The notes under the pieces were generated by a model, which saw only the letters and a program-made list of their open reading frames with translations, did no database searches and was not told the DNA's origin. A program made the position numbers and the translations under genes. Shown here piece after piece: positions 18,401-25,919 of a stretch of DNA of 64,000 bases. Each line of letters starts with the position of its first letter. Position 1 is the stretch's first letter. The stretch comes from LMUY01 sp965199555 (lineage in GTDB: Bacteria > Pseudomonadota > Alphaproteobacteria > Acetobacterales > Acetobacteraceae): positions 164,254 to 228,253 of the forward strand of contig CBDASJ010000013.1 in the NCBI GenBank assembly GCA_965199555.1, given 5' to 3'.

Positions 18401-21266
18401 CGGCGTCTACCTGGTGGAAGTCACCGCAGCGGACAAGGTCGGCCGCACCCAGACGGTGAAGGTCGACCTGTTCATGGCCGGCAACACGCCCGTCACCTGG
18501 CAGCGCCCGCCGGCGCAAACGGTGACGGTGACCACGGACAAGGACAAGTACGATCCCGGCGAGACGGCCACCCTGCTGGTGCAGAGCCCATTCCAGACCG
18601 CCCGCGCGCTGGCGATCGTGGAGGAGCCGGAAGGCCGCTTCCGCTACGATTGGGTGGACATCGCCAATGGCTTCGGCCGCTACAGCGTGCCGATCCGCAA
18701 GCAGCAGATGCCGCGCCTGGCCGTGCACTTCCTGCTGATGCGCGGGCGGCTGGCGACCCCGGTGCCGGCGACCAGCCCGTTCGACCAGGGCAAGCCGACC
18801 ACGCTGGCAGCGACCAAATGGGTGACGGTGAACCCGACCGACAACCGGGTGAACGTCACGTTCGAGGCCCCGGCCGAGGCCCGGCCGGCGCAGGAGTTCG
18901 ACCTGATCGTCCACATGGCCGACGCGCGCGGGCGCCCGGCGGCGGGCGAGGCGACGGTGTGGATGGTGGACCAGGCAGTGCTGTCGCTGGCCAAGGAAGC
19001 GCCGCTGGACCCCCTGCCCGCCTTTATCGTCAACCGCCCCAGCACCATGGCGGCGCGCGACACCCGCAACATGGCGTTCGGCGTGATCCCGTTGCAGGAA
19101 ACGCCTGGCGGCGACGAGGCCGGTGACCTGGGCATGGAGAACATCTCCGTGCGCAAGAACTTCACGCCCGTGCCGCTGTACGAGCCGCGGGTGAAGATCG
19201 GGCCGGACGGCACCGCGCGCGTGCACGTGAAGCTGCCGGACACGCTGACCGTGTTCATGCTGCGCGCGAAGGCGGTGAGCGGCCCCGACCGCTTCGGCTT
19301 CGGCGCCGGGCAGATGCGGGTGCGGCAGCCAGTGGTGGCGCAGCCGGCCCTGCCACGCTTCGTCCGCCCGGGCGACAGCTTCGTGGCCGGCTTGATAGGC
19401 CGGATCGTGGAAGGGCCGGGCGGCGCGGGCCAGGCGGCGATGTCGCTGGACAACCTGGCGACGAGCGGACCGAAGGAACAGGCCGTGAGCTGGGATGGCC
19501 AACGCCCCGCCCGCACCGACTTCACCGTGACGGTGCCGGAGCCGGGGGTCGGCACGACAACCGCGCGCGTGCGGTTCCTGCTGCAACGCACGGCCGACCA
19601 CGCCAGCGACGCCATCCAGGTCGACCTGCCGATCCGGCCGGACCGCCCGGTCCTGCACCGGCGGGACCTGCTGGCCACTGGGCCAAGCGGTGCGCTGGAC
19701 ATCCCGGCCCTGGCCGAGCCGTCCCGGCCCGCCAGCTACCTGCGCACGGTCACGCTGGCGACCGACCCGGCGGTGGTGCGGCTGGTGGGTGCGGCCGGCT
19801 TCCTCACCCGGCCGGCGGTGAACGGCACGGCACAACGCCTGGCCTTGGCGCGGGCGGAGTTGTCCCTGCTGCCCTTCACCCCCTTGCTGGATGCTGCGGG
19901 CCTGCAGAACCGCGTCGCGGCGGACGTGGCAGGTGCCGTGGCCGCCGTGAAGCTGAGCACGGATGACGACGGCCTGGTCGCCTTCTTCCCGCACACGGAC
20001 GGCTCCGTTTGGCTGACCGCCCAGGCCTACCAGGTGCTGGTGGCCGCCGGGCGTGCCGGGCTGCCGGTGGACAAGCCCACGGCCGACCGCATGGCCAAGC
20101 TGCTGCAAGCCTCCCTGCGCAGTGACTACCCGCATCTGATCCGCGGAGCGGAGCTGTTCGAACGCGTGACGGCGCTGCTGGCGTTGGCCGATGGCGGGCA
20201 GCTTTCGCCCGACTACGCCAACGAGCTGGCGCAGCGCGCATCCCAGTTGAGCACCGGGGCAGTGGGCCAGCTTGCCACCGCCTTGGCCCGGCTGCCGGCA
20301 GGCGACCGCGGACGGCTGGGCACGGTGCTCGACACGATGTGGAGCCGCGTCAACCTGCTGAGCCGCGACGGCAAGCCGGTTTATGGCGGGTTGCAGGACC
20401 AGCCGGCCACCCCGGCCATCCTGCCGTCGGAAGCGCGTAGCCTGGCGGACGTGTTGCAGGCTGCCGCCACCGCCGCGCCCAACGACCCGCGCGGTGCCGT
20501 GATGCGTGCGGCGCTGATCGGGATGGCGACTGGCCAGGGCTGGGGCAGCACGGATGCGACCGCGGCGGCGTTGCAGGCGCTGGCCGCGGCCTGGCAAGCC
20601 CCGGCCACGCCGGTGCAGGCCAGCGTGATGCTGCCCGGCAAACCCGTTACCGGCACGCTGGATCGCACCCATCCGCTATTCCAAGCCGCCAGCGCCGCCC
20701 CCGGGCCGGTGCATGTGCAGGCGGCGCCCGGCATCGTCGCCCTTGCGGCCACGGATTACGTGCCGCTACAGCCGGGCGCGCAGGCGGAGGCGGACCAGCA
20801 CGGCTTCGTGCTGACCCGCACGCTGATGCGGGTGCCACCGCCGCAAGGCAACGTCCAGCCGCCGATGACCAAGCTGGCGCCGGACGCGGACGGCGCCATC
20901 CACCTGGCGGTCGGCGACGTGGTCGAGGAAGTGGACGAGGTAGTCAATCCGGAGGAACGCGCCCAGGTCGCCCTACGCCTGCCGCTGCCCGCTGGGCTGG
21001 AGCCGTTGAACCCGGCACTGGCCACCGCCACGGCCGACGCGCAGCCCTCGGCCGGGCCGACGCTGGCACCGTCCTACGCCTCCTACGGCGATGACGAGGT
21101 CGTGGCGGTGTGGTTGCGGCTGATGCCCGGCACCTACACGCTGCGCACCCGGCTACGCGCTACCACGCCGGGCAGCTTCACCGAGCCCCCGGCCACGGCG
21201 GAGCTTCTGTATCAGCTCGGCATCACCGGCAGCACGGCGGGCGCCCGCATCGTCGTCACGCGGTAG
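15492..21266 (+). CDS. alpha-2-macroglobulin family protein without thioester, 1924 aa
   Basis: Bacterial alpha-2-macroglobulins are periplasmic protease traps. This one has an N-terminal signal peptide ending near ASEA (residue 36) and no lipobox, so it is probably soluble. The MG2 signature VFTERPIYRPEEPILIAGMI lies near residue 650 and the A2M domain signature VKLPDTLTVFMLRAKAVSG with ALPRFVRPGDSF near residues 1245-1300. The helical thioester domain follows (SVWLTAQAYQVLVAAG near 1505). At the thioester site a CxEQ is expected but NGTAQ is read at about 1444-1448, and there is no Cys anywhere in the C-terminal half. It therefore resembles the thioester-less YfaS-like class. Usual pbpC neighbours are absent. 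The start ATG overlaps the upstream stop by one base. Confidence 0.9.
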   Translation: MRRTLRFTHHRPSGTVRGAAATLALGLLAWPVASEAQVPPQLDRLQRADGARVVPDHFLRRWDPVTVLFPTATGPAAGGAEDHPERFATLVPAKPGAWTWLTPTTLQFRPTEPWQPLRRETISVGGAATTLVPLLPVPTSTGPASDGSGNGTPDLDTIALSFDQPVDLAVLARLLTIELKPQPGVASSGGTETLRAGDFDLRPVERSARGDAQTVLVVLKRAVADGRIATLRLRLSDEPGLDDPIFEVAVRSATPFRMTDSYCGESYNHSSKDGVTICDPATDEAAKPRRLVLQFSSTPEAMDIVRARNVLHITPPVDDLAVTIGSDNNEMQIGGKFAAGQVYDVRIDAGAIQDTRKRPLAGTVHVSASFKAGTPALAWDVPQGIVERLGPQMVPLRGHGYDRADVRVYPIDPLSRDFWPFPKGGLTTSDSRPPPLPGNEPQHYVQPAAINGDDMARRILALGSPAASELMDLPIRRGGVDAKFGLDLAPVLAKIAGPREPGAYLVGLRTLDGGTRQWARLQVTDLSLTGVEEADRVRFSVTSLSSAQPVAGAEIHMDGLRDGRFVTLAQGTTAADGSWTMPAPLARGRNGDDADIRRIVVSKATDTLVIEPGRGPQVYADGNWSKPDTPWLSWTTSDISDRRPAAQTLCHVFTERPIYRPEEPILIAGMIRRYDHGTLSYATGGGEVLVNGPGDQQWHLPAQLDEIGGFHLKFDAKTDATGDYSIQYQPKDGEPCGAVTVKKEAYRLPTFEVVLNGPQRTPLDAPFSVDLIARFFAGGLLSDRPITWRVTQTPYVWTPPGREGFLFSSDSRFSGDSTFRSTPVLNRDAKTDAGGSAQLTLDPTIEPTAQPRQYLVEATVTGDDDLQVRGVQRVTALPPFVLGVKVPRYVDKLGTLDPEVVALDGEGHEVSGLAMTVKLIHRQWNSVLEASDFAQGSAKYQTQVLDETVAERQVTSGAAAQPVHFGVDEAGVYLVEVTAADKVGRTQTVKVDLFMAGNTPVTWQRPPAQTVTVTTDKDKYDPGETATLLVQSPFQTARALAIVEEPEGRFRYDWVDIANGFGRYSVPIRKQQMPRLAVHFLLMRGRLATPVPATSPFDQGKPTTLAATKWVTVNPTDNRVNVTFEAPAEARPAQEFDLIVHMADARGRPAAGEATVWMVDQAVLSLAKEAPLDPLPAFIVNRPSTMAARDTRNMAFGVIPLQETPGGDEAGDLGMENISVRKNFTPVPLYEPRVKIGPDGTARVHVKLPDTLTVFMLRAKAVSGPDRFGFGAGQMRVRQPVVAQPALPRFVRPGDSFVAGLIGRIVEGPGGAGQAAMSLDNLATSGPKEQAVSWDGQRPARTDFTVTVPEPGVGTTTARVRFLLQRTADHASDAIQVDLPIRPDRPVLHRRDLLATGPSGALDIPALAEPSRPASYLRTVTLATDPAVVRLVGAAGFLTRPAVNGTAQRLALARAELSLLPFTPLLDAAGLQNRVAADVAGAVAAVKLSTDDDGLVAFFPHTDGSVWLTAQAYQVLVAAGRAGLPVDKPTADRMAKLLQASLRSDYPHLIRGAELFERVTALLALADGGQLSPDYANELAQRASQLSTGAVGQLATALARLPAGDRGRLGTVLDTMWSRVNLLSRDGKPVYGGLQDQPATPAILPSEARSLADVLQAAATAAPNDPRGAVMRAALIGMATGQGWGSTDATAAALQALAAAWQAPATPVQASVMLPGKPVTGTLDRTHPLFQAASAAPGPVHVQAAPGIVALAATDYVPLQPGAQAEADQHGFVLTRTLMRVPPPQGNVQPPMTKLAPDADGAIHLAVGDVVEEVDEVVNPEERAQVALRLPLPAGLEPLNPALATATADAQPSAGPTLAPSYASYGDDEVVAVWLRLMPGTYTLRTRLRATTPGSFTEPPATAELLYQLGITGSTAGARIVVTR

Positions 21267-21272
21267 CCTCCC

Positions 21273-21316
21273 GCCAACAGCCCCCTCTCCCGCCGGCGGG
21301 AGTGGGGGCTGTTGGC
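21273..21316. terminator. 22-bp perfect-type hairpin after the macroglobulin gene
   Basis: Two abutting arms of 22 bases (21273-21294 and 21295-21316) pair with a single mismatch. The core, CTCTCCCGCC/GGCGGGAG, is the same as in the REP-like repeat elsewhere, but here the stem is longer (GCCAACAGCCCCC outside it). It starts seven bases after the stop codon. There is no U-run, so termination or mRNA 3'-end protection is inferred from position. Confidence 0.65.
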
Positions 21317-21397
21317 CATCGCGGCAGGCCCTACCCAACTTGCGTTGAACGGCAGGCTCGCCGATGGTTCGGGCCACAAGGGTCGCTTGGAAACGTC

Positions 21398-23569
21398 ATG
21401 TCGCTCGAAATCAAGGTCGGCCCGCCGCAGCTTGCCATCCACCAAGGCAATGCGGTGCTGATCACCCAGCCGGACGGCCAGATCACCTGGCCCAGCGCGA
21501 TGGGCCTGTACTTCTTCGACACGCGGATGATCAGCGCGTGGTCGCTGTCCGCCAACGGAGTCGAGTGGGACCTGCTGAACAGCGGCACGCCGACCTACTA
21601 CCTGGCCCGCATCTACCTCGCCAACCGCGCGATCCCCAGCGAAGGCGGCACCGTGCCGCCGCGGACGCTCAGCCTCATCATCAACCGGCAGATCGACGGC
21701 GGCATCCACGAGGATTTCGACCTCACCAACCACGGCACCAAGCCCGTGCGCTTCAATCTGGAGATCGTCCTGCGCAGCGACTTCGCCGACGTCTTCGAGG
21801 TGAAGAGCGAAAACATCGTGCGCCGCGGACGGATCACCAGCGAGTGGCTGGATGCCGAGCAAAGCCTGGTCAACACCTATGGCAACCAGGACTTCCACCG
21901 CTCGGTCTGCGTTCGCGCGTCCGGTGGGCCGTCGCAGGCCGTTTACGCCAACGGCCGCATCAGCTTCGAGGTAGCGTTGGAGCCGGGTGCGTCCTGGCAC
22001 GCCTGCCTGGCGTACGAGTTGCACGACGGCGACCGGGCCTACGCGGCGCCCATCCAGTGCAGCGACCATGCCAGCGTGAGCGGACTAAGCCGGGTGATGG
22101 AGGAATGGCGGGCCGGCGTGACCAAGCTGGAAAGCGAGCACGACCTGTTCGAGCGGCTGTATTCCCAGGCGCTGGACGACATGGCCGCGCTGCGCCTGCC
22201 GTATGAAACGGTCGCCACCACCGACATCGTCCCGGCCGCCGGCCTGCCCTGGTTCGTGGCGCTGTTCGGCCGCGACAGCCTCATCGTGTCGCTGCAAAGC
22301 GCGCTGGTTTACCCGGATTTCGCCCGCGGCGCGCTGGACATCCTGGGCAAGTGGCAGGCCACGGAGCGCGACGACTACCGCGACGCCGAGCCGGGCAAAA
22401 TCCTGCACGAGCTGCGCCGCGGCGAGCTGGCGCATTTCAAGCTGATCCCGCACACACCCTATTACGGCACGGCGGACGCCACGCCGCTTTACCTGGTGAC
22501 CCTGCACACCGCCTGGCGCTGCACCGGGGACCGGGCGATGGTGGAGCGGCAGCTGCCGGTGGCGGAGCGCTGCCTGCAATGGATCGACGAGTGGGGCGAC
22601 CGCGACGGCGACGGGTTCCAGGAGTACCAGACCCGCTCGCCCAAAGGCTACGAGAACATGGCCTGGAAGGATGCCGGCGACTCGGTGATGCACGCGGATG
22701 GCAGCCCGGTGGTCGGCCCGAAGGCGCTGTGTGAGCTGCAGGGCTATGTGTTCGACGCCTGGATGTGCACCGCCGAGCTGTTCGAGGCGTTCGGCCAGGA
22801 AGACCGGGCGGCAGTTTTACGCGCCAAGGCGGCGACGCTCTACCGGCGCTTCAACGAGGCGTTCTGGAACGAGGCCGAGGGCTTCTATGCTTACGGGCTG
22901 GACGGCGAAAAGCGGCAGATCCTGAGCGTCGCGTCCAACCCCGGGCACCTGCTGTGGTCCGGCATCGTGCCGCCAGATCGCGCGGCGCGCGTGGTGGCGC
23001 GGTTGATGCAGCCGGACATGTGGAGCGGGTGGGGCATCCGCACCCTGTCCGCCCGGCACCCGTCCTACAACCCGTACTCGTATCAGAACGGCTCCGTTTG
23101 GCCGCACGACAACGGGCTGATTGCGCAGGGCTTCAAACGCTACGGCCATGCCGACGAGGCGAATGCGGTGGCGCGGGATGTGATGGGCGCCGCCAGCTTC
23201 TTCATGCTCAACCAGTTGCCCGAGCTGTATGCCGGCATCCAGCGGGACGACCAAAGCTTTCCCGTGCAGTATCTTGGCGCCAACGTGCCGCAGGCCTGGG
23301 CGGCCGGCAGCGTGTTCTCCCTGGTGCAGGCCATGCTGGGGTTCCAGCCGGACGCGCCGAACGGCCGCCTGCTGATCGACCCGGCGCTGCCGGACTGGCT
23401 GCCGAGCCTGGTGTTGCGCGACCTGCGCGTCGGGCAGGACGTGTTCGACCTGCGCTTGGTGCGCGAAGGCGTAACAACGGCGTTCACGGTGCTGCGCGGC
23501 GACCCCGCGCGCGTGGTGCGCCGAGCGATGAAGCCCTGGCTGGCGGACCTGCCCCAGGCTACGGCATAG
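21398..23569 (+). CDS. amylo-alpha-1,6-glucosidase / glycogen debranching enzyme family
   Basis: A 723-residue cytoplasmic-looking protein with an N-terminal GDE_N_bis-type beta domain (MGLYFFDTRMISAWSLSANG near residue 35) and a C-terminal (alpha/alpha)6 barrel typical of GDE_C. Barrel signatures are PAAGLPWFVALFGRDSLIVS near residue 280, TPYYGTADATPLYLV near 355, ENMAWKDAGDSVMHADG near 420 and YSYQNGSVWPHDNGLI near 565. Such enzymes hydrolyse alpha-glucosidic branches or modify trehalose/glycogen-like glucans. I use the ATG at 21398, since the upstream open frame reads through intergenic sequence. It stands alone; no glycogen genes are nearby. Confidence 0.85.
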   Translation: MSLEIKVGPPQLAIHQGNAVLITQPDGQITWPSAMGLYFFDTRMISAWSLSANGVEWDLLNSGTPTYYLARIYLANRAIPSEGGTVPPRTLSLIINRQIDGGIHEDFDLTNHGTKPVRFNLEIVLRSDFADVFEVKSENIVRRGRITSEWLDAEQSLVNTYGNQDFHRSVCVRASGGPSQAVYANGRISFEVALEPGASWHACLAYELHDGDRAYAAPIQCSDHASVSGLSRVMEEWRAGVTKLESEHDLFERLYSQALDDMAALRLPYETVATTDIVPAAGLPWFVALFGRDSLIVSLQSALVYPDFARGALDILGKWQATERDDYRDAEPGKILHELRRGELAHFKLIPHTPYYGTADATPLYLVTLHTAWRCTGDRAMVERQLPVAERCLQWIDEWGDRDGDGFQEYQTRSPKGYENMAWKDAGDSVMHADGSPVVGPKALCELQGYVFDAWMCTAELFEAFGQEDRAAVLRAKAATLYRRFNEAFWNEAEGFYAYGLDGEKRQILSVASNPGHLLWSGIVPPDRAARVVARLMQPDMWSGWGIRTLSARHPSYNPYSYQNGSVWPHDNGLIAQGFKRYGHADEANAVARDVMGAASFFMLNQLPELYAGIQRDDQSFPVQYLGANVPQAWAAGSVFSLVQAMLGFQPDAPNGRLLIDPALPDWLPSLVLRDLRVGQDVFDLRLVREGVTTAFTVLRGDPARVVRRAMKPWLADLPQATA

Positions 23570-23589
23570 GCTGCACCTTCGGCGCGAGA

Positions 23590-24054
23590 TCAGGTCGCGG
23601 TGGGGATCCGATCCACTACCTGGCGCAAGGCAGTACCGATGGCCGCCATCTCGCCAGGTTGCAAGTTTCCGCCATGGGCCAGGCGCAGGCTATCCAGGTG
23701 GATCCGCACGGACGGAACGCTCCACATTCCCGCGGTGCGCAGCCGGTCAAGCAGGCTGCACAGGCTGAACGCCACCTCTCCGACGCAGGCCAGGCCGAAG
23801 ACGCCCGACACGCCGACCAGGAAGTTGCTCAGCTTATATAGCTCCGCCTGCTCGGCCGGGTCCGCCACCGGCTTCAACCCGTCGCCGATCGCCAGCAGGC
23901 GCGTGACGGCGGCGGCGATCTCCTCCACGCCGCGGTCGCGCAGGGTTTCCAGATTGGCCTCCGCCGCCACCACCGCCTCCGACACGGTGATGCCGCCGGG
24001 GCGATTGACGAGGCCGGCCAAGCGGCGGGTGTGGAGGGGAAGGTTGATTGACAT
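23590..24054 (-). CDS. CheE-like chemotaxis operon protein, 154 aa
   Basis: Last gene of the chemotaxis operon; its ATG overlaps the preceding stop (TGATG). The protein is mostly helical with a conserved-looking stretch LYKLSNFLVGVSGVFGLACV followed by VAFSLCSLLDRLR and a VRIHLDSLRL segment. The spacing of helices recalls a Hpt-like bundle and the proteins annotated CheE in alphaproteobacterial chemotaxis clusters, but no phosphorylatable His in an HxxKG context is present. I assign it by context and general pattern; the molecular role is unknown. Confidence 0.6.
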   Translation of the reverse strand: MSINLPLHTRRLAGLVNRPGGITVSEAVVAAEANLETLRDRGVEEIAAAVTRLLAIGDGLKPVADPAEQAELYKLSNFLVGVSGVFGLACVGEVAFSLCSLLDRLRTAGMWSVPSVRIHLDSLRLAHGGNLQPGEMAAIGTALRQVVDRIPTAT

Positions 24055-24671
24055 CAGCGGGGAAGTCCTTTGCCATTCAGCATGGCGTCGATCTCGGATT
24101 GCGACAGGTTCGGCATCTTCGCCTCGCCGACCTTGAGCGAAAGGTCGTCCTTGCGGCGCCCCTCCATGTCGGCCGGCGGGCCGAGCTTCTGGAAACGCCG
24201 GTCTGGGCCGGAATAGCTGTCCGCGCTGACAAAGGGCCGCGCATCCTTGGCGAGCCATATCACGCGCCCGTACAGGACTTGCGGAGTGATGGGCTTGGCC
24301 ACGACGAAGCTGGCGCCACAATCGCGGGCACGCAGCACGTTTTCCTGGGACGTGTGGCCGGCCAGCAGGATGATCGGCGCGGTGCGGGCACCGCCGGTCT
24401 TTTTGCGGCGGATGCGGCGGATGAAGTCAAACTCGTCGACGTCACCCTCCTTGGCGCGGGCCGACCCGACCACGAGCAAGTCGGCGGTGTCCCGCTCCAG
24501 GTGTTCTTCCGCTTCCGTGGCGCCGCGAAACCGGTTGATGCTGCGGACCTTGAAGCCCATGAGCACCTGGGCAAGGATGTCCGCTTCCAGGTCGTTCGCC
24601 TCCACCAGCATGACGGTGAGGGCGCCGAAATAGACCCGGCTGTCGACGGCAGGGGCGGCGGCTGCGCTCAA
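24054..24671 (-). CDS. degenerate receiver-domain protein with C-terminal FliM-like CheY-binding peptide
   Basis: Start chosen at a TTG (24669-24671) overlapping the upstream TGA, which keeps the full first beta strand; an ATG at 24611 is the alternative. With the TTG start the protein has 205 residues. Residues 18-140 have the CheY fold order (LTVMLVEAND, then LLVVGS, then IILLAGHTS, then AKPITP). The phosphoacceptor Asp position reads Gly (residue 69) and the usual Thr/Ser position reads Ala, so it is probably not phosphorylated; the Lys (126) is kept. A GPDRRF and GRRKDD linker follows. The last residues, LSQSEIDAMLNGKG, match the N-terminal CheY-P-binding peptide of FliM and FliY (LSQxEIDALLNG). 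Likely a CheY-P competitor or adaptor. Confidence 0.75.
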   Translation of the reverse strand: MSAAAAPAVDSRVYFGALTVMLVEANDLEADILAQVLMGFKVRSINRFRGATEAEEHLERDTADLLVVGSARAKEGDVDEFDFIRRIRRKKTGGARTAPIILLAGHTSQENVLRARDCGASFVVAKPITPQVLYGRVIWLAKDARPFVSADSYSGPDRRFQKLGPPADMEGRRKDDLSLKVGEAKMPNLSQSEIDAMLNGKGLPR

Positions 24672-25003
24672 CCGCCGAACAGCTCGAGTTCGCCGGGCTC
24701 CCCGTCCTCCTCGCAAGCCGGCGCGGCGCTCAGCCGCTGCACCAGCTTGCCCACGCGCACGGCGGCGAGCGCGTCGTCCAGGTCGGGTTGCAGGTCCGGC
24801 ACAGCGCTCGACACGGCGGACAGGAAGATCGACAGTTCACCCAAATGCTGGCTCATCCGGTCGAGCGACTGCCACCGCTCCGCATCCGCGGCCTGGCATA
24901 CGCCCAGCCCGTCGGCGATCCCGGCGAGGTGCATCAGCTCCGCCGCCGTCGCTTGCAGCACGGCGGTCAGGCCGAGGGGTGCGGTCCGCATCGGCATGTC
25001 CAT
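24668..25003 (-). CDS. small chemotaxis operon protein, 111 aa
   Basis: Begins at the ATG 25001-25003, overlapping the cheD stop by one base, and overlaps the start of the receiver-like gene at its own end. The predicted structure is mainly helical: an N-terminal helix rich in Ala/Leu (GLTAVLQATAAELMHLAGI), a second with SLDRMSQHLGELSIFLSAV, and a short third. It ends PGELELFGG, resembling the end of the CheD encoded next to it (TGGVELF). I do not know the family. The helical bundle and tail could mark a CheY-P- or CheD-related partner, but that is inference. Confidence 0.6.
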   Translation of the reverse strand: MDMPMRTAPLGLTAVLQATAAELMHLAGIADGLGVCQAADAERWQSLDRMSQHLGELSIFLSAVSSAVPDLQPDLDDALAAVRVGKLVQRLSAAPACEEDGEPGELELFGG

Positions 25004-25533
25004 CAAAACAGCTCCACGCCGCCCGTGTCCGCCACGGCGGCCGGGCGGGCACGTTCCGCGGCGAACACCTCGCCGTCGGACGCCGGCGCCATCACCATCT
25101 GCCGGGCGCGACCGGCCACCGGCCAGAACTGGATGCGGCGACCGCGGTCCCCCCGTAGGCTGCCGCCGCTGACAGTGATGCGCTCGCGCCGGGTGAAGCG
25201 TTCGGCGAAATCCGCGTTCAGCGTGCCGATATCGGTCAGGCCGCTCAGCATGCACGCGCCGCCGAACAGCTTGGCTTCCAGGCGGTCCCGCCGCGCGCCG
25301 CGCTTCAGCATGTCGTTCACCAGCAACTCCATGGCATGCACGCCGTGCTCGGCCGACTCGCTCCCTGGCAGGAGGAAGTGGTTCATGCCGCCGATCCGCG
25401 CCACCGGGTCGTGCAGGCAGGCAGCCACGCACGAGCCGAGGATCGTGGTGAGCACGATCTCCGGGTCGTTCGTGGTGTAGTACTCGCCTTGCACGATGTT
25501 GACGCGGCGGGTGGATTGGGCCGCATCCATCAT
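25003..25533 (-). CDS. cheD: chemoreceptor glutamine deamidase CheD
   Basis: CheD deamidates glutamines on chemoreceptors and can interact with phosphatases of the CheC type. The 176-residue protein contains the catalytic Cys in TILGSCVAACLHDP (Cys35), the His in GGMNHFLLPG (His52) and a later KLFGGACML segment, so the Cys-His pair is intact. Tandem ATGs occur at the start; the first overlaps the cheY stop (ATGA). The tail ends in TGGVELF. No cheC and no receptor gene lie in the window. Confidence 0.93.
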   Translation of the reverse strand: MMDAAQSTRRVNIVQGEYYTTNDPEIVLTTILGSCVAACLHDPVARIGGMNHFLLPGSESAEHGVHAMELLVNDMLKRGARRDRLEAKLFGGACMLSGLTDIGTLNADFAERFTRRERITVSGGSLRGDRGRRIQFWPVAGRARQMVMAPASDGEVFAAERARPAAVADTGGVELF

Positions 25534-25919
25534 GTCAGCGGTCCGAACACCGCCTCGATCTTCTCGCGCAGGGTCGTCACGGTGAAGGGCTTCATCAGGA
25601 AGTTATTCACCCCGAACTGCACGGCGCGCTGCACCAGTTCCACGTCGCCGCGGCCGGTCAGCATGATGTACGCGGTCTTCGCCGTGGGCGGGTAGACGCG
25701 GACCGCGCGCAGGAACTCCAACCCGTCCAGCTTGGGCATGTTGAAGTCGCTGATGACGAGCTGCGCCGGGTTGGCGATCAGCGTGCGCAGACCGGCCTCG
25801 CCGTCCGGCGCCTCGTCGAATTCGCGAAAGCCGAGTTGTTGCAGCCCGCCCCGGATCAGCAACCGCATGGATTGCTGATCGTCGACGATCAGCACCTTGA
25901 GGGCAGCAGCGGACGGCAT
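25530..25919 (-). CDS. cheY: CheY-type single-domain response regulator (CheY-1)
   Basis: A 129-residue stand-alone receiver. Acidic pair Asp13-Asp14, phosphoacceptor Asp58 in LVISDFNMPKLDG, Thr88 in IMLTGR and Lys110 in FLMKPF form the complete phosphorylation site. It overlaps the cheB stop by 31 bases and cheD by four, so it is firmly inside the operon. It is one of two intact CheY proteins in this operon; the pair may divide between output to the motor and a phosphate sink role. Confidence 0.93.
   Translation of the reverse strand: MPSAAALKVLIVDDQQSMRLLIRGGLQQLGFREFDEAPDGEAGLRTLIANPAQLVISDFNMPKLDGLEFLRAVRVYPPTAKTAYIMLTGRGDVELVQRAVQFGVNNFLMKPFTVTTLREKIEAVFGPLT

Noticed and set aside
19815..19845. 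Possible thioester motif in the macroglobulin
   Set aside because: The aligned position reads NGTAQ with no Cys nearby or anywhere later in the protein, so no thioester can form.
17436..20672. 1078-codon open frame antisense to the macroglobulin gene
   Set aside because: Shadow frame rich in Arg, Gln and His with no recognisable motif; the macroglobulin signatures are on the plus strand.
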